From Stictocephala bisonia (lineage: Eukaryota; Arthropoda; Insecta; Hemiptera; Membracidae): a stretch of DNA of 64,000 nucleotides. Made by a program: the position numbers and the translations under genes. The notes under the pieces are model-generated. The model made no database searches, was not told the origin of the DNA, and worked only from the letters and a program-made list of their open reading frames with translations. The stretch spans positions 1,953,636 to 2,017,635 of the forward strand of contig JAQJVL010000059.1 in the NCBI GenBank assembly GCA_035578905.1, in the 5' to 3' direction. Below are positions 47,482 through 59,430 of the stretch, piece by piece. Positions within the stretch are counted from its first letter, which is position 1. Each line of letters starts with the position of its first letter.

Positions 47482-47829
47482 CAGTATATGTAATGTATGC
47501 AGTTGTATTTTTTAATTTCTCTCATAATAATTTAAATTTTTTCAAGGAGTAGGTAATTAGTTGTACTTTTGAATAAATATAGATTAAAAGTTTGACAAAT
47601 TCGTTTATACAATTATTTCATACCAAACTCACAACTTTGTTGAGTTAATACATAATAATTTTGCTATTTTTCTTTTATTAATTTTTCCTGTTTTACTTTT
47701 AGGTAAATATGTTTGTTTACATCTACTCTAACAAGACTCTATACTCCTAATAAGATTCAAAACATTGTTTACCAATTATTAAAGTAAAATTTTAACAGTC
47801 TCATCTGTCAGATAAATAAAGAAGGTCTT

Positions 47830-48060
47830 ATTTTACCAGGTGAAGTTAGGGCTAAGAAGCACTCTCTTACACTTAAGCTGAGGACCAATGGCTTAAAGGC
47901 AACTTTTGACCAGTGACCGGGCAGGCAGACTGCGTGCAACGACATAATCTCACTGATCACCCATCCAAGGAACAGCCTACTTGGTCCTGCCGAAGATCAG
48001 TGACCTTATTCCTACTGATACCACAACTGTAAGCCTAACCTACATTCTACATCTAATACC
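47830..48060 (-). repeat. Possible 5S-related SINE
   Basis: Read on the minus strand, GGACCAAGTAGGCTGTTCC is followed by TTGGATGGGTGATCAGTGA, which resembles the internal control region of 5S rRNA (CTTGGATGGGTGACC). A complete 5S gene is not present. A 5S-headed SINE is one reading; chance is another. Confidence 0.3.
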
Positions 48061-48249
48061 TGCAAATTTATTTTCCTCGGTCTGAAAAATTATGTCCTTC
48101 AAAAATAAGGATCAGATATGGCTCTACATCAAATTACCGAACTTTGAAAGAGACGGGGGTTTATTATTTTGCATGGAGTAAAAACAAAAAATTGTGTTTT
48201 CATTATGCTATGCCATGTTTATATATATAATGCTGATAAATTAGCAACA

Positions 48250-48518
48250 ATCTGGATCAGGGGTTACCAAACTGGGGGGTATAAAGGACATCAAGGGGGG
48301 TTCTAGACCAGTTGGAAATAAGATAAAAAGCTATGATATGAGACCAGTGAAAAGGAAAGCTTATTTATCTCACTAACAGACTTATTTCTTTTTCTCTTAC
48401 CAGTACTTCTTCACCTAGTAAATTAACTTAATTATGATTTAAAGGAGATAGCCTAGGAGGCTTTCATTTTAACAGGAGGTGCAGGGTACAAAAAAGATTA
48501 GGAACCCCTGATCTAGAA
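48250..48518. mobile_element. hAT MITE
   Basis: Left end CAGGGGTTACCAAACTGGGG and inverse right end CAGGGGTTCCTAATCTTTTT enclose 253 bp (48258-48510). Flanks ATCTGGAT and ATCTAGAA match at six of eight positions, as a decayed 8-bp duplication. Ends resemble those of the ZBED-like hAT at 53665-56344. Non-coding. Confidence 0.72.
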
Positions 48519-48965
48519 TATAATTAAAACTAATTTTTGCATAGTTCAAAAGTATGATGTTCGGAAACTTAACCCATAAAATTGTTTCATATAACACAAT
48601 AAATGTTTAAACAAATGTCATAATTTGCATTAACTCTCAAACAGCTACGCATCATTATATAGGAATTGAATAATTGAATTCTCTCATTAAAACATTTAAG
48701 TCGCTAACAATGATGTACTAAGACTTTCATACTTTACATCACTGTGCTTAGTCACATTAGTTCAATTACGCTTATGAATATAGCTTAATTCTGTATGACA
48801 TAAGTTATTTAATGGTATATAAAATGTACAAATATGTCTGTCTTCGTATTGTTATGTAAACAAATAAATAAAGGGCATTTAATATAATACAAACAAATTT
48901 GTTGAAGGATACATAAGTCAGGAGTCAGACAGTTGAGACCGGATTCAGCAAGATAGTCAATATTA

Positions 48966-49019
48966 GTTAACAGCCTCTTTCTGACTTTTGGCGGCTTTTT
49001 CTTGGCTTCTTTTTCTTCC
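48966..49019 (-). other. Orphan exon-like segment
   Basis: The acceptor TTTAATTTTGTAG is followed by a Lys/Glu-rich 17-19 codon segment that ends in a stop in two of three frames. It could be the last exon of an unseen minus-strand gene upstream, or chance. It does not fit Myt1 phase or position. Confidence 0.2.
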
Positions 49020-49186
49020 TACAAAATTAAACACTTCATAAATATTTTTTAGAAATAAGTATAGCAAATATTAGAGATAGACACTGTTTTATAATCAAAT
49101 ATAGCTTATTTACTATTGGGTTTTTCTTAGAAAAAATTTGTCACTTTTTTCAATTTTCTTTATCATGTAAAACTACAGTAGAATTA

Positions 49187-49260
49187 GATTATCAGAAACA
49201 ATTGGGGCTGGACCCGTTTCCAATAATGGAAATTTCTGATAATCAGATGTTACATTATTT
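49187..49260. mobile_element. Solo pogo/Tigger-like end
   Basis: TACAGTAGAATTAGATTATC, then AATTGGGGCTGGACCCGTTT and a second ATTTCTGATAATCAG, resemble a Tigger-type terminus opening to the right. No partner end was found. Confidence 0.45.
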
Positions 49261-49559
49261 AAGTAATTGTGAACAGTAAATGTGTGCCCTATTTAATAAG
49301 TATTATTTTAAAACTATGTAGAGCATTACATTACAGTACACTATAGTTTTTTAAATCATTTAAAAAAGTATTTTATTGTGTTTCAATGGTTACAATCACT
49401 CTTGTTTGTTTGGCTGACATCCTAAATCAATAGACCTACAGTACTGTAAAAGTGCACAATATAGTGTTTTAACAATTTAGAATGAGGAAAGTGAGAATCA
49501 ATCATTTATCAATAAAAAAGATTAATGGAAATCAATAGATAATCTCAGTGCAATCGACT

Positions 49560-50300
49560 TCACCAAAACCTTGTGGAGGAAGACCAGCTGCAGAAATGCC
49601 CTTCGTGACGACAGAGGGATCCTGACGTGGTCCTCCATGAAATTAATGTCCATCTCCAGATACCAGTAGCCCATACTTACCCCAAACATCACAAGAAAAC
49701 GCCTCTGAAAGGAGTTGAGGGTAGCACAATGTCTAATTTAATAGGGCAACCAAATAACTGTAGATAATTCCATGATGGCTTGAATAAGGGAAACATAAAG
49801 CACCCTAAGTGAAGTTATTAAAAACCCTTGACGATCAGCTCGACCAATCATACCAAGGATTCTAGAGGCTGTTGTCTGTTGGCAAGGATGTGCTCCCCAG
49901 AAGTCGAGGCAAGATGTCAGAAGTACACCAAGATCTCTGACTTTTGTAGCTCTATGTAGATGGATGTCATGAACTGTGTAGTCAAACCACGTAGGATGTC
50001 TAAAATGACTGTAAGAGACAACCATACACTTGGAAGGATTCAAGTCCATCTCATTTAAACTACACCAATCTTGAACTTTCCCGAAGTTCCGCTGCAGATG
50101 TTGGAGAGCACAATATACTGCGCACTACAACTAAACATATTCAGCAAATATGAGAAACTGGCTATTCAAGAAGCTGCTAATGTTGTTAATGAGAATAGGC
50201 TGAATAGGAAAGGCCCCAAATGGGATCCCTGAGGAACTCGAGATGTTGCTTCAACGTATCTTGAAAATTTAGATCCAAGTTTTGCTTGCAGAACAAGACC
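49560..50300 (-). pseudogene. LINE RT, C-terminal two thirds
   Basis: The minus-strand frames read RVPQGSHLGPFLFSLF (about 50250-50200), LIFAEYV where FADDV is expected, WCSLNEMDLNPSKCMVVSYS, VRDLGVLLTSCLDF, SRILGMIGRADRQGF and SLIQAIMELSTVIWLPY. The last frame continues as QRRFLVMFGVSMGYWYLEMD at about 49700. This is a LINE of a different group from the others here (VPQGSHLGP, L..RDLGVLLD type). The catalytic Asp pair is mutated and frames are broken. Confidence 0.75.
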
Positions 50301-50649
50301 GGTTAAATAATAATAATTTTATTGTCGTTTAGCTACAGTAAGTATTGACAGTCTCTTTACAGCAAGTTGTTATGCTAAGTCATAACTAATTATATTAGTA
50401 ATTATAAATTCTCCTAAATTACAATAAAATACAGCTCCTACATTTAAACAATTGACAATTGTACATTAACATTTGACATTGAAACAGTATTCAAAACAAG
50501 CAAAACTGAAATACATCACAATTATTCTCAACCAACAGTACATAGTTAAAGTAAAACACATTGATAGGCTTAAACTAACATTTATCATCTTCCACATCGG
50601 CTATTCAAAAGAATCCAGAGAGAGTTCTAAATTAACATTATAAGTTAAA
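50301..50649 (-). mobile_element. Insert inside the minus-strand LINE
   Basis: About 340 bp separates RT domain 3 (50658-50861) from domain 4 (below 50300). Read on the minus strand the insert ends AATAAAATTATTATTATT, a LINE or SINE tail signature. No coding sequence was recognised. Confidence 0.4.
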
Positions 50650-50861
50650 ATATGGATTCAATTGACTAGAGAGATGGTGCTGATATAAGAGTACCATTGA
50701 AAGGAAACTGATTTCAAATTGAAAAATTCGTCCAGGGAGTAAAATGATAGCTGCAACACCATCTCAGTAAAGGTCCAGACACTCCAAGTGTTCAGTTTTG
50801 CCAACAAGTGGTAGTGGCTGATTCTATCAAAATCCGTGCTGAAATCAAGAATCTTGCTCAT
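50650..50861 (-). pseudogene. LINE RT domain 3 fragment
   Basis: Minus-strand LDFSTDFDRISHYHLLAKL corresponds to the YTDFSKAFDRVDHxLLLxKL block, with the first catalytic Asp. It belongs with the pieces below 50300. Confidence 0.65.
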
Positions 50862-51191
50862 AAATACTACTAAGTTAGTTGTTGTTGATCTTCTATGCTA
50901 AAAACCGTGCGGCTGAGGAAATGCTCTTAAATACTAATGTCATTCTTTATAAAACCACCTTCTCATACAACTTTGCTACAGATGACTATAGGCCTGTAAA
51001 ATTAAGCAAAAAGGATGTAGAGTATACTACAAAGAATAAAAAATTGAAAAGAGTGTATTTATGTTTTACGAACGCCCTGACCAGTCTAAACTGTGTTTTG
51101 TAGCATGTTTTAACAAATTTATCTCAGATAACTGTGAAAAATGTAAAAATGTTAGAAATGGACCTGATAATGGTAATTTTTAATCTTTTAT
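50862..51191 (+). other. Unidentified protein-like segment
   Basis: A 74-codon frame at 50879-51103 contains FATDDYRPVKLSKKDVEYTT and KKLKRVYLCFTNALTSL. It looks coding-like in composition but I do not recognise the family, and it has no flanking context to support a gene. Confidence 0.25.
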
Positions 51192-52220
51192 TTAACCCTT
51201 TCCACTCAAGTGGCGGGGCAGCCCCGCCACGCAACTTACCGCACTAACTCCAATGTCGGGCCGGGCCCGACGTCTCTATAATAACGTTCTATGATTGTAT
51301 TTAGACTGACGTAGTTACATTATTGACCGCTAGGGTTGTTGTTTGATATGTGCTGCTATCTGTAGAATTTTTTCGGAACCGTTTGAGTTTAGTATCGGTA
51401 AACAAACCTCAGAAAATGTAATGTTTGTCGTCTTTGGCTGCTCTGTAAACAGCTGGCTGACTGCAACAGCTATCTGCACTCACTTTGTTCCGTCATATGT
51501 TATCGTTCGTAATGAGCTTATAAAACGCATTGTTGTTGCTAGGTTATCGTTGTTGTTTTACTGTTTATTCAAAATATTTTTATTTTTACGAAAATGAAAG
51601 AGCGTTGCAAGTAGGCTATTAGATTTTGTCTGTTTATATTTTTAGCTGATAACATGTTTTGAATTATTGAAAAAAGCTTTACTTACAAATTTGGTCTAAA
51701 TTATGTACCTTTTGACTGTTGCTAAGCAATAAAATAAAATTTATGGAGCAATTGTTTACTAGTTGCAGTGAAAATAATTTTTTTGGTAAAAATGTTGTTT
51801 TTCAAAAAAATTCGGTTTTAGAATTATATATTTTTTTTATGTATAATTTAGTCCAAAATATTTGAAAATGACTTTTTTTTGTTTGTAAGGATACAAACAA
51901 CAAAAAACAAACAACAAATACTATTCTTCCTATTTAAAATTTTTCAAAAATTCTTCTTGTATCCGTTTTTTTGTTAGAAATTAAATTTTGTTCCAATAAA
52001 TATATATAATTAAAAAATGTTGAAAATAAAAATATATGTTTTATTTTATATTAATCTATACTTTAGTCATAGAAGAAACAAAGAAAAAATACATCAGCTT
52101 TTTGGAACTATCAGATATATGTTTTTCCCACTGAACAAATGTAGTAGGCAATCTTTGCTTAAAAGTAAATGGAGCTGATAGGGAAACTGGGTTCCCAGTA
52201 ATTGGAGTGGAAAGGGTTAA
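51192..52220 (+). mobile_element. TTAA-bounded piggyBac-like element, copy 2
   Basis: TTAA at 51192-51195 and 52217-52220 flank 1021 bp that match copy 1 (9245-10495) along its length. The ends are CCCTTTCCACTCAAG and the inverse of CCCTTTCCACTCC. It lacks the roughly 250 bp that hold the transposase start in copy 1 (junction at about 51590) but keeps a segment of about 30 bp (around 51655) that copy 1 has lost. Both dyads are retained at 51210-51230 and 51255-51271, the second with a different centre base. Confidence 0.87.
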
Positions 52221-53664
52221 AGACTAGACAGTCATACTTAAGAATTAATTATTTTGAGCTTTCCACATAAACAGACTACTTCTGACAGTCATAAATTTAC
52301 AGTACACAACCATAAAAATAAATTTCAGCTATTAGGATAAGTTTTATATATATATATATTCAGTCACATATGGTGAAAACAAAAATACGACCTTAGCACT
52401 GAATGTGTTAAGTCATACAGAACAAAATCTTATAGTTATTTGGAAGCCATTCATGTTTCAAGTATGAAACTCTTGTATTATTTGTTTTCTACTGACCGAG
52501 ATACAAACAAAAACAAAACATCAACTAGCAGACTGCTATTTGATCCACCACCACTAAGCAGGTGATTGTTATGAGTGGCAAATATGTCTTTACTTGATAC
52601 AGAAAGATGTGTTCTTCTAGAAAAAAATCAGCGTAGATTTGTCAATTCTGAAACAAATACTTGTGACTAGTATTTATAAACTTGCAGGCTGCACGGATAA
52701 TACAATATTTAGTGTTACATGAACAGTAATAATACTTAGCCCTGGATCGTAAAGTATGACATAATTTATGTTGTTGCATTAAAATCAATAATACATATGT
52801 TAACCATCAAGCAATCACAACAAAGTTGGTACCAATCAACGCAGAATGTTCTGTTCTATACATTTCAGATTTTTAATTCATTTTTATGCAATTTTATAAA
52901 TGTAGGAAATAAAATTAAAAAATGCAACAAGAAACTTCCGCTCAATTTCCGCCTGGCGTGGAGGTCGGGAGTGGGAAAATGGCCGATGTTTGTCGCATGA
53001 CTGAAAAATAACCAGAAGACGGAATAAGACATAGTAAATGTCAGTCTGCAGAGAATGAAATACTCTAGCCAACAAAACAAATTGCAATGTTGTTGGTGCT
53101 TTGGGTGTTTTACTAAAAATGTTTATGTATACCCCTGTCTCTGTGACTTTCCAATGGCTAAGTACGGCATAATTTATGCTGTTGAGAAAAGTTGTTGTTC
53201 AAACTTTATTTTTTTTGTAATCCAACATTTCTATTCGTAAATATGTTTTCTATCAAGTGATACTGTTATAAAAATTCCCAAAATTTAATTTATATTTTTT
53301 ATAATGTTTACAATATGCAAAATTTTGCAAGTGCCGTTTACAAAATTTGCGCATGCTGACTTATGGTGTTATAAGTTTTATACTTTTTGGAATATTTTCA
53401 TTTATTTTACATTTTTTTAAGCTAATAGATTGTACTAATGGAGTACATGTAGTACGAAATTACAAAAACTTATTCATACCTCTTATTTTTGGATTGTTAT
53501 AAAATTTTTTGTTTCTGTGGCAACATTTTTATTTTTCTCCATAAACAAAAAATATTAAAATATGTGTTAGGGTACAATATGACTATTTTTCCTGAACAAC
53601 TTTTTCTTGTCTATTCAATGGTAATTTTTAAAAAATTTTAAATGTACTACTTGATTGCCTACAA
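52221..53664. other. Sequence without recognised genes
   Basis: Mostly AT-rich. A GC-richer patch at 52935-53050 contains TTTCCGCCTGGCG and AAAATGGCCGATG, reminiscent of promoter-proximal sites (E2F- and YY1-like). It could be a promoter or untranslated exon, perhaps for Myt1, which would be transcribed leftward from here. This is speculation from composition. Confidence 0.3.
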
Positions 53665-56352
53665 CAGCGGTTCCCAACCTGGGGTACGCGTACCCCTTGG
53701 GGGTACGCCGAAAATATTTGGTAATGGCGGACTTTATGTGTTTGTCGTACGTTACCTACGTGGTGGTTGAAAAGTACAGTACAGTACTGGCGCGCCGAAT
53801 CGTCCGATGGTCTGACTCACGCTCGCTCGTCAAGGTCAGTTAGCCCTCTGCCGCTCCCCCTCCCCCACTCACTTAGCCACACAATGCACTGCTACCGTAC
53901 CGTCAGTCAGTGCTCGCATAGTTCACTTGCATAGTAGTTGACTGTCGTCTGTCGCTCTTCATTACGTGATTTTATGTTCAGTTTACTTTTTACTTGCTTA
54001 TTGTGCGTGTTAGTTTTTGACTGATTTGTAAATCATTTAACTGTAATCAAGAAGATGGAAAAGTGGTTAAAAACTGGATCAGTTAAAACAAATCAGACTG
54101 ATACGGCAAGTCAGGTGCTTAGCAAGCCTAGTACGTCCCGGGACTCAGCAGCAGAAAATTCTTCTTGTGTGAGTACCAGTGATACTAAACCTCATAAATC
54201 TAGTACTAGTACTGGAACTTCCTCAAAGAAACGAAAATATTCAAATGAGTACTTGAAATATGGATTTTCGTTTACTGGAGAGGAGGAAAGTCCAAACCCA
54301 CTATGTGTTGTTTGTGGAGAAATTTTAAGCAATGGAAGCATGAAACCTTCCTTACTTTTGCGCCACCTTGAATCCAAACACGCCCAGCACAAAAATAAAG
54401 AAATTACCTATTTTGAACGACTTTCAAAAAATTATGGGAAAGATGGAGTGGTTTCTTCTTATTTCGCATCAGTTAATAGAGATAACGAAAATGCTGTGGA
54501 AGCCTCTTACAAAATTACCTAACATATTGCAAAAAGTGGTAAAAACCACACAATAGGTGAGGATTTGATAGCCCCCTGTATAAAAGATGCTGTTCAGTGT
54601 ATGTTTGATCAGGACTTTGTTCGTAAGGTGAACTCCATCCCGCTGTCAAACAACACAGTTTCACGGCGAATTCACGACATTTCTGAGTACATTGAAGACA
54701 AAGTGGTTCAGCGATTAAAAGACAGTGATTTTTTTTATCCAAATTGATGAAAGTACGGACATTGCTGCCCTTGCAATCTTACTTGTTACTGCAAGGTATG
54801 TAAATCCCAACAAGGAGTTTGAAGAAAATCTGTTGCTGTGCCATGCATTAACTGAGCGTACTACAGGGGAAGATGTGTTCAATGTGATTTATAGCTACTT
54901 CTGTGAAAAAGAAATAGACTGGGGTAAATTGTGCGGTATATGCACTGACGGGGGAAAATCAATGTCTGGCATATATATCGGTCTTCGGGGGCGGGTAAAA
55001 GAAGTGGCCCCCCACGTAGCATGGAGCCATTGTTGCATCCACAGACAGAGTCTTGCAGCCAAAAAGTTGCCGTCTTCTTTGAATGATGTTCTCAATGAAG
55101 CAGTTAAAGTAGTCAACTTTGTTAAAGCCAATGCAACAAACTCCAGACTGTTCAAAGTGCTTTGTGAAGATATGGGTGGCATTCACTCCACGTTGCTTTT
55201 GCACACTGAAGTAAGGTGGCTATCTCGCGGGAAGGTTCTTACAAGACTTTTTGAGCTCAGACATGAACTGCAAGTATTTTTTGGAGAGCATCCTTTTTAT
55301 TTAGCCTCCAAGTTTCATGATAGTGACTGGCTTCAAAAGCTTGCTTATTTAGCTGACATTTTTTCACAGATCAATAAACTCAATTTAGAGTTACAGAACA
55401 GCTCAATTACAGTATTCAAAGTTGCTGACAAAATTGAATCCATGCTGAAGAAAATTGATTTTTGGAAAACCTGTATTCAAAACAATCAAGCTGAAGTTTT
55501 TGGCACGCTTCATGATTTCTTGAGTGATAATAATCTGCCCATAGCTGACAAAGTGAAACATCAAATAGTGACACATTTGACAAACCTGAAGGACTCTTTT
55601 AGAAAGTATTTTCCTAAACGAGGTGACGGAGAGAACTGGATTGCAGATCCTTTCAATGAAGAAAACGTCAAGACTGCTACATTGACCGTTCATGAGATGG
55701 AAAAGCTCCTAGAACTTTCAAGTGAAGTCCTTGAAAACTCCTTGAAGTCCGAGTTCAAAAAGAAACCCCTTGAACAATTCTGGGTGACCATAAGGGATGA
55801 ATATGGACCCTTAACCACAAAAGCCCTTCTGGTTTTACTTCCTTTTACAAACACAGAACTAGTTGAGAGATCGTTCTCTTCCTATGCTTTTATTAAGAAC
55901 AAGTATAGGAATAAGCTAAATGCAAGTCCTGATTTAAGAGTGTATTTATCAACCTTTGATATTGATTTCAAAATATTATGTGCAACAAAACAGGCCCAAG
56001 AGTCACACTAAAACAGTTTTGACATGTTTTAAGAATAATTTTGATTTCATTTTTTTCAATAAACTTATTTGCTAATTCTAGTATGTTTTTGTGATAAGAA
56101 ACATTGTATTTACTTTGTTATTATTTTTTTTACAGTTGGTATTTAGAATTTAGTAAGTTTACTAGAAACATATATAGGCCTAGTTTTGGAACAATAACTT
56201 TATTGTCAAATAAAAGATAAAAACTCTTGCGTAAATATTTACTTTCCATGATTAATGTTCTTGCAACTTTTTTTTCTTGGGGGTACAATTTGAAATAAAT
56301 TTATCTCAAGGGGTACGGCAGTGAAATAAGGTTGGGAACCGCTGGCCTACAA
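53657..56352 (+). mobile_element. ZBED-like hAT transposon
   Basis: GCCTACAA at 53657-53664 is repeated exactly at 56345-56352. The 2680 bp between begin CAGCGGTTCCCAACCTGGGG and end in ...GGTTGGGAACCGCTG, with further inverted similarity in GGGGTACGCGTACCCC / AGGGGTACGGC. An 8-bp duplication, these ends and a BED-finger transposase identify a hAT element of the SCAND3/ZBED5 type. A GC-rich leader at 53770-53930 may hold its promoter. Confidence 0.95.
54055..56011 (+). pseudogene. hAT transposase (BED finger, RNase-H fold, dimerisation tail), broken
   Basis: The start ATG at 54055 gives a Ser/Thr-rich N-terminus, then a BED-type finger (about 54300-54385: CVVCGEIL, then LLRHLESKH). At 54520-54522 TAA interrupts the frame in ASYKIT. 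The frame then continues unchanged (DLIAPCIKDAV, NNTVSRRIHDISEYIEDK) to a T-run at 54730-54738, where one extra T shifts it. From 54739 the catalytic part reads IQIDESTDIA (first Asp), CTDGGKSMSG (second Asp), LLHTEVRWLSRGKVLTRL and, near the end, LLPFTNTELVERSFSSYAFI with the conserved Glu, then a stop at 56011. Apart from one stop and one frameshift the protein is complete, so inactivation looks recent. The frameshift could also be a sequencing error in the homopolymer. Confidence 0.9.
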
Positions 56353-57309
56353 TGATCATACTGCAACTTTGCACTTTTCATTTTCGCGTTTTATGTAAAC
56401 AAAAAGCTCCCCAATAAATACCTAGAAGTTTATCTAAAATATAACAACATATTATTATAGTGCACTAAATAATAAACAATTTGGATATCTTGGAATTATT
56501 TACAAAAAATCTTTAGTGCTCCTATGGAGGGTTATAAATTATAATTTACGTACAATATTTTCAAATTATCTAAGACAATAATTATTTACTAAATTTCTAT
56601 GCAAGTTTTGATGATAGTTTGTGAATGTACAGTTCTTGAGAAGAAAAACGATATGATAAAATTTACATTTGGAGCATATTTAGTATTTTTTATGATTTTT
56701 ACAAAAAAGACTTGCAAAGCCTCATAAATGTCACCAAAAATTTTCTCACAGTTAAAAATAAATAGTATTCACGATCTAGGGTTAAGGCTGCACGCATATG
56801 ATGAAATATCAGCTTTATCATGAATAAATATAAATTAGTTGTTCATGACCTTACAAGCAATAGTGACAGTCGATACAGACAGAGACTGACAGGACAAGAC
56901 AAGAGTGACTCTTGTGCTAACTGCTTTAGTGTGTAGTGCTATATCGTTTGCAAACAACAATGTTGAGATAGGCTCATCAATTCAATCTTTCCAGGAATTA
57001 TTTCACACAATGCAGTTAAAAATTATATGTTAGTTAAAGTCAATACAACCTGGTTGATGTAAAAAAACCAAATTCAGATAACAAGAACAATTAGTACACT
57101 GACAAAAGACGTTACAGTTTGAACAGCCATCCAGAGACCAAAAAAACTTATCTTCTTAAATAGTATTTTCAATAGAATAAAACCTATCAAATCTTAGAAC
57201 ATAGCCCTAGCCTACTAGTTATCGATTTCAGATGAAAAATCCAAAATTCATGTTGTGGTAATAAATACCATAAATACACAGCCAAAAAACAAGAATAAGA
57301 TTGTAATTT
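56353..57309. other. Sequence without recognised features
   Basis: AT-rich non-coding sequence. No element ends, RNA gene or coding motif identified. Confidence 0.35.
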
Positions 57310-57980
57310 TCATGTGAAAAGCAGAAAAATTACGAAAATAAGGAAAACGGAAAAATATTTTTTTCTGTAATATAACAATGTTGGTACTCAGATTATACAG
57401 ATTCTTTCTCTGGTTACGAATATCAATAGGGTTTTACAATCAAACTATTACATTAGCACCGGAAACGTGCCCATTTCTGTAAGGCTACGTTTCGTAAGGA
57501 TAGTGCTAGGTTGACTATTGATAGATTGGGTTAAGTTAGGTTTTTGATAGGTTATGTTAAGTTTGGTTTGGTAAGGTTATGTTAGGTTTGGTTAGGTTAT
57601 GTTTTTATTAATTGTTTTGTAGCATAGTTAGTTAAACCATTCAAAGTTCATAGGTTTACCTAACCTAGCCAAACCTAACATAACCTAATAACAAAAAAAA
57701 AACCTAATTTAATCTAACATAATTCACATAACATAACCTAATCAAACCCAACCTAGCCCTATCCTAACAGTACGTAACCTTACTGAAATCGACACGTTTC
57801 CGGCACTAACTTGCTTAATAATGGTTAGATTGTGAACTAACGTGCTTAATAATGGTTAGATTGTGATATTCGTAATCATTAGAAAATTCCACATAATTTG
57901 AGTACCAGCATCGCTATATTAAAGGAAAAAATATTTTTCAGTTCTTCCTCATTTTCATAATTTTTCGGCTGAAAATAACT
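57310..57980. mobile_element. Fold-back element with long diverged arms
   Basis: Two arms of roughly 300 bp are inverted relative to each other. Matching blocks, outside in: GCAGAAAAATTACGAAAATA, TGTTGGTACTCAGATTAT, GGTTACGAATATCA, ACCGGAAACGTG and TAAGG.TACGT. The centre is rich in TTAGGTTAGGTT-like runs and their inverse (57535-57760). Borders and target duplication are unclear. Non-coding. Confidence 0.7.
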
Positions 57981-58019
57981 ATTATATTCTTATATATTAG
58001 CTATGTATCTACTATAAAA

Positions 58020-59430
58020 GTTTTTCAGGAAAAAACTTGACAAGGGCCCTGTCCTATATAATTACCAATTCGTGAAGCAGCAAACAACAGAACATTCAAT
58101 AATTTAAACATTCAAATTGATAGAAAATTGCCATTTGGAATAATTTTAATTTAGGCCTAAAACAGGTTTTTAGCAGAAATTATAGATGAGTTTTAAGTAA
58201 AATAATTATTTTGACTAATAAAAAACATTTTCAACAAACTTAACATATCCTTCACAAGAGATTAATGTTAATTCGGATACCTAGCCTACAGCAAAAATAA
58301 TCACAACTTTGTTGGACATTTCTAATTACAAACAATATGCATTTAGTAGCAATATGTGGTTTGCCACATAAGTTGGTTAGAGCTTATTTCAGTGAGAAAT
58401 AATTATTGTAGGGAACAACTGATTTCAGACTCGTATTCAGTGAAAAAAATTAAATAAAAAAATACTATCTATAATTCAATTAAAATAACGGAAACAAAAA
58501 CCCAACAAAAACTGTAAGTTTCGGATTTGTAAATTATTTTAGTAAAAAAAACTTTGATTTCTTCCGGAAGCACTATTAATCATGGAAATTTATAACTCCA
58601 TCATTGACAAATGCAACGAAAAGTCATCTAATTTCATTTATGGAGTGGAAAGTGCATAAATACCCATGCTTGAACAGTATTAGTTCCAACATAAACTAAT
58701 ATTAGAAAAGCAATATGTGATTAGATCTTTTATGGGTCGGTATACAATAAATGATATTTCTTGCCACAATATGAATTTTGGATCTTTCAACTGAAATTGG
58801 TAACAAATAGACTAAAGCTGTATTTTAAGATAGGTCTATGGTAGTTTTTATTTGACTGAAAACTATTAATAAAAGAAATTTCCCAACAAAAATTTTTTAA
58901 GTTTAACAAAAATCTGACAACTATGCATATGAATCTTATTTTTTAACAAAACTATTTTTGAGGCCAATCATTAACTGTCCAGGTCTACCGAATGCATGAT
59001 CATTAACCAGCAAAGGGCAACCACAGACAGGCGTATTTGAGTATATTATCGTCAAAGGCACATGAATCAGGATGCCATGATGCAATAATTACATATTTGT
59101 TGTCACAATAAAAACACATTATAACAATTTTGCAATTTAATAAATTTCCAAAACTTCATTTTCTTTTAAATGTTCCATAATAAAACAAATAGGCCTATTT
59201 TAATTTCCAAGCAAAAATTTGTCTTATGGGATTTAAAATTATCTCCCTTGATAATACTTTTTTTATAACTAATTTTCAACCATTTTGTGAGAAAATATGT
59301 AGATTTCTTTTAGAGGCATTAAACTGTATAAACCTTGGTACTTATTAATGTCTTAATAAACAACCTTCAAACTAGAGTGCAGTAAATATCAACAGTAGCC
59401 ATTTGCAGGATTAAGTAATTCTAGTTATCA
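58020..59430. other. Intergenic sequence, weak similarity to the CAGGGTGG element interior
   Basis: Blocks near 58470-58660 (AATTAAAATAACGGAAAC, ATCATTGACAAATG, GTGCATAAATACCCA) resemble the interior of the 32937-35578 element around 34110-34310 and 34540-34560. Otherwise nothing was recognised. Confidence 0.35.

Noticed and set aside
47900..48010. Functional 5S rRNA gene
   Set aside because: Only a short stretch around the internal control region resembles 5S; the flanking halves do not pair.
48966..49019. N-terminal Myt1 exon
   Set aside because: It has an acceptor but no donor, ends in stops in two frames, and its phase does not lead into the exon at 44393.
45880..49260. The two Tigger-like ends at 45957 and 49187 as one element
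   Set aside because: They face away from each other: the first closes an element on its left and the second opens one on its right.
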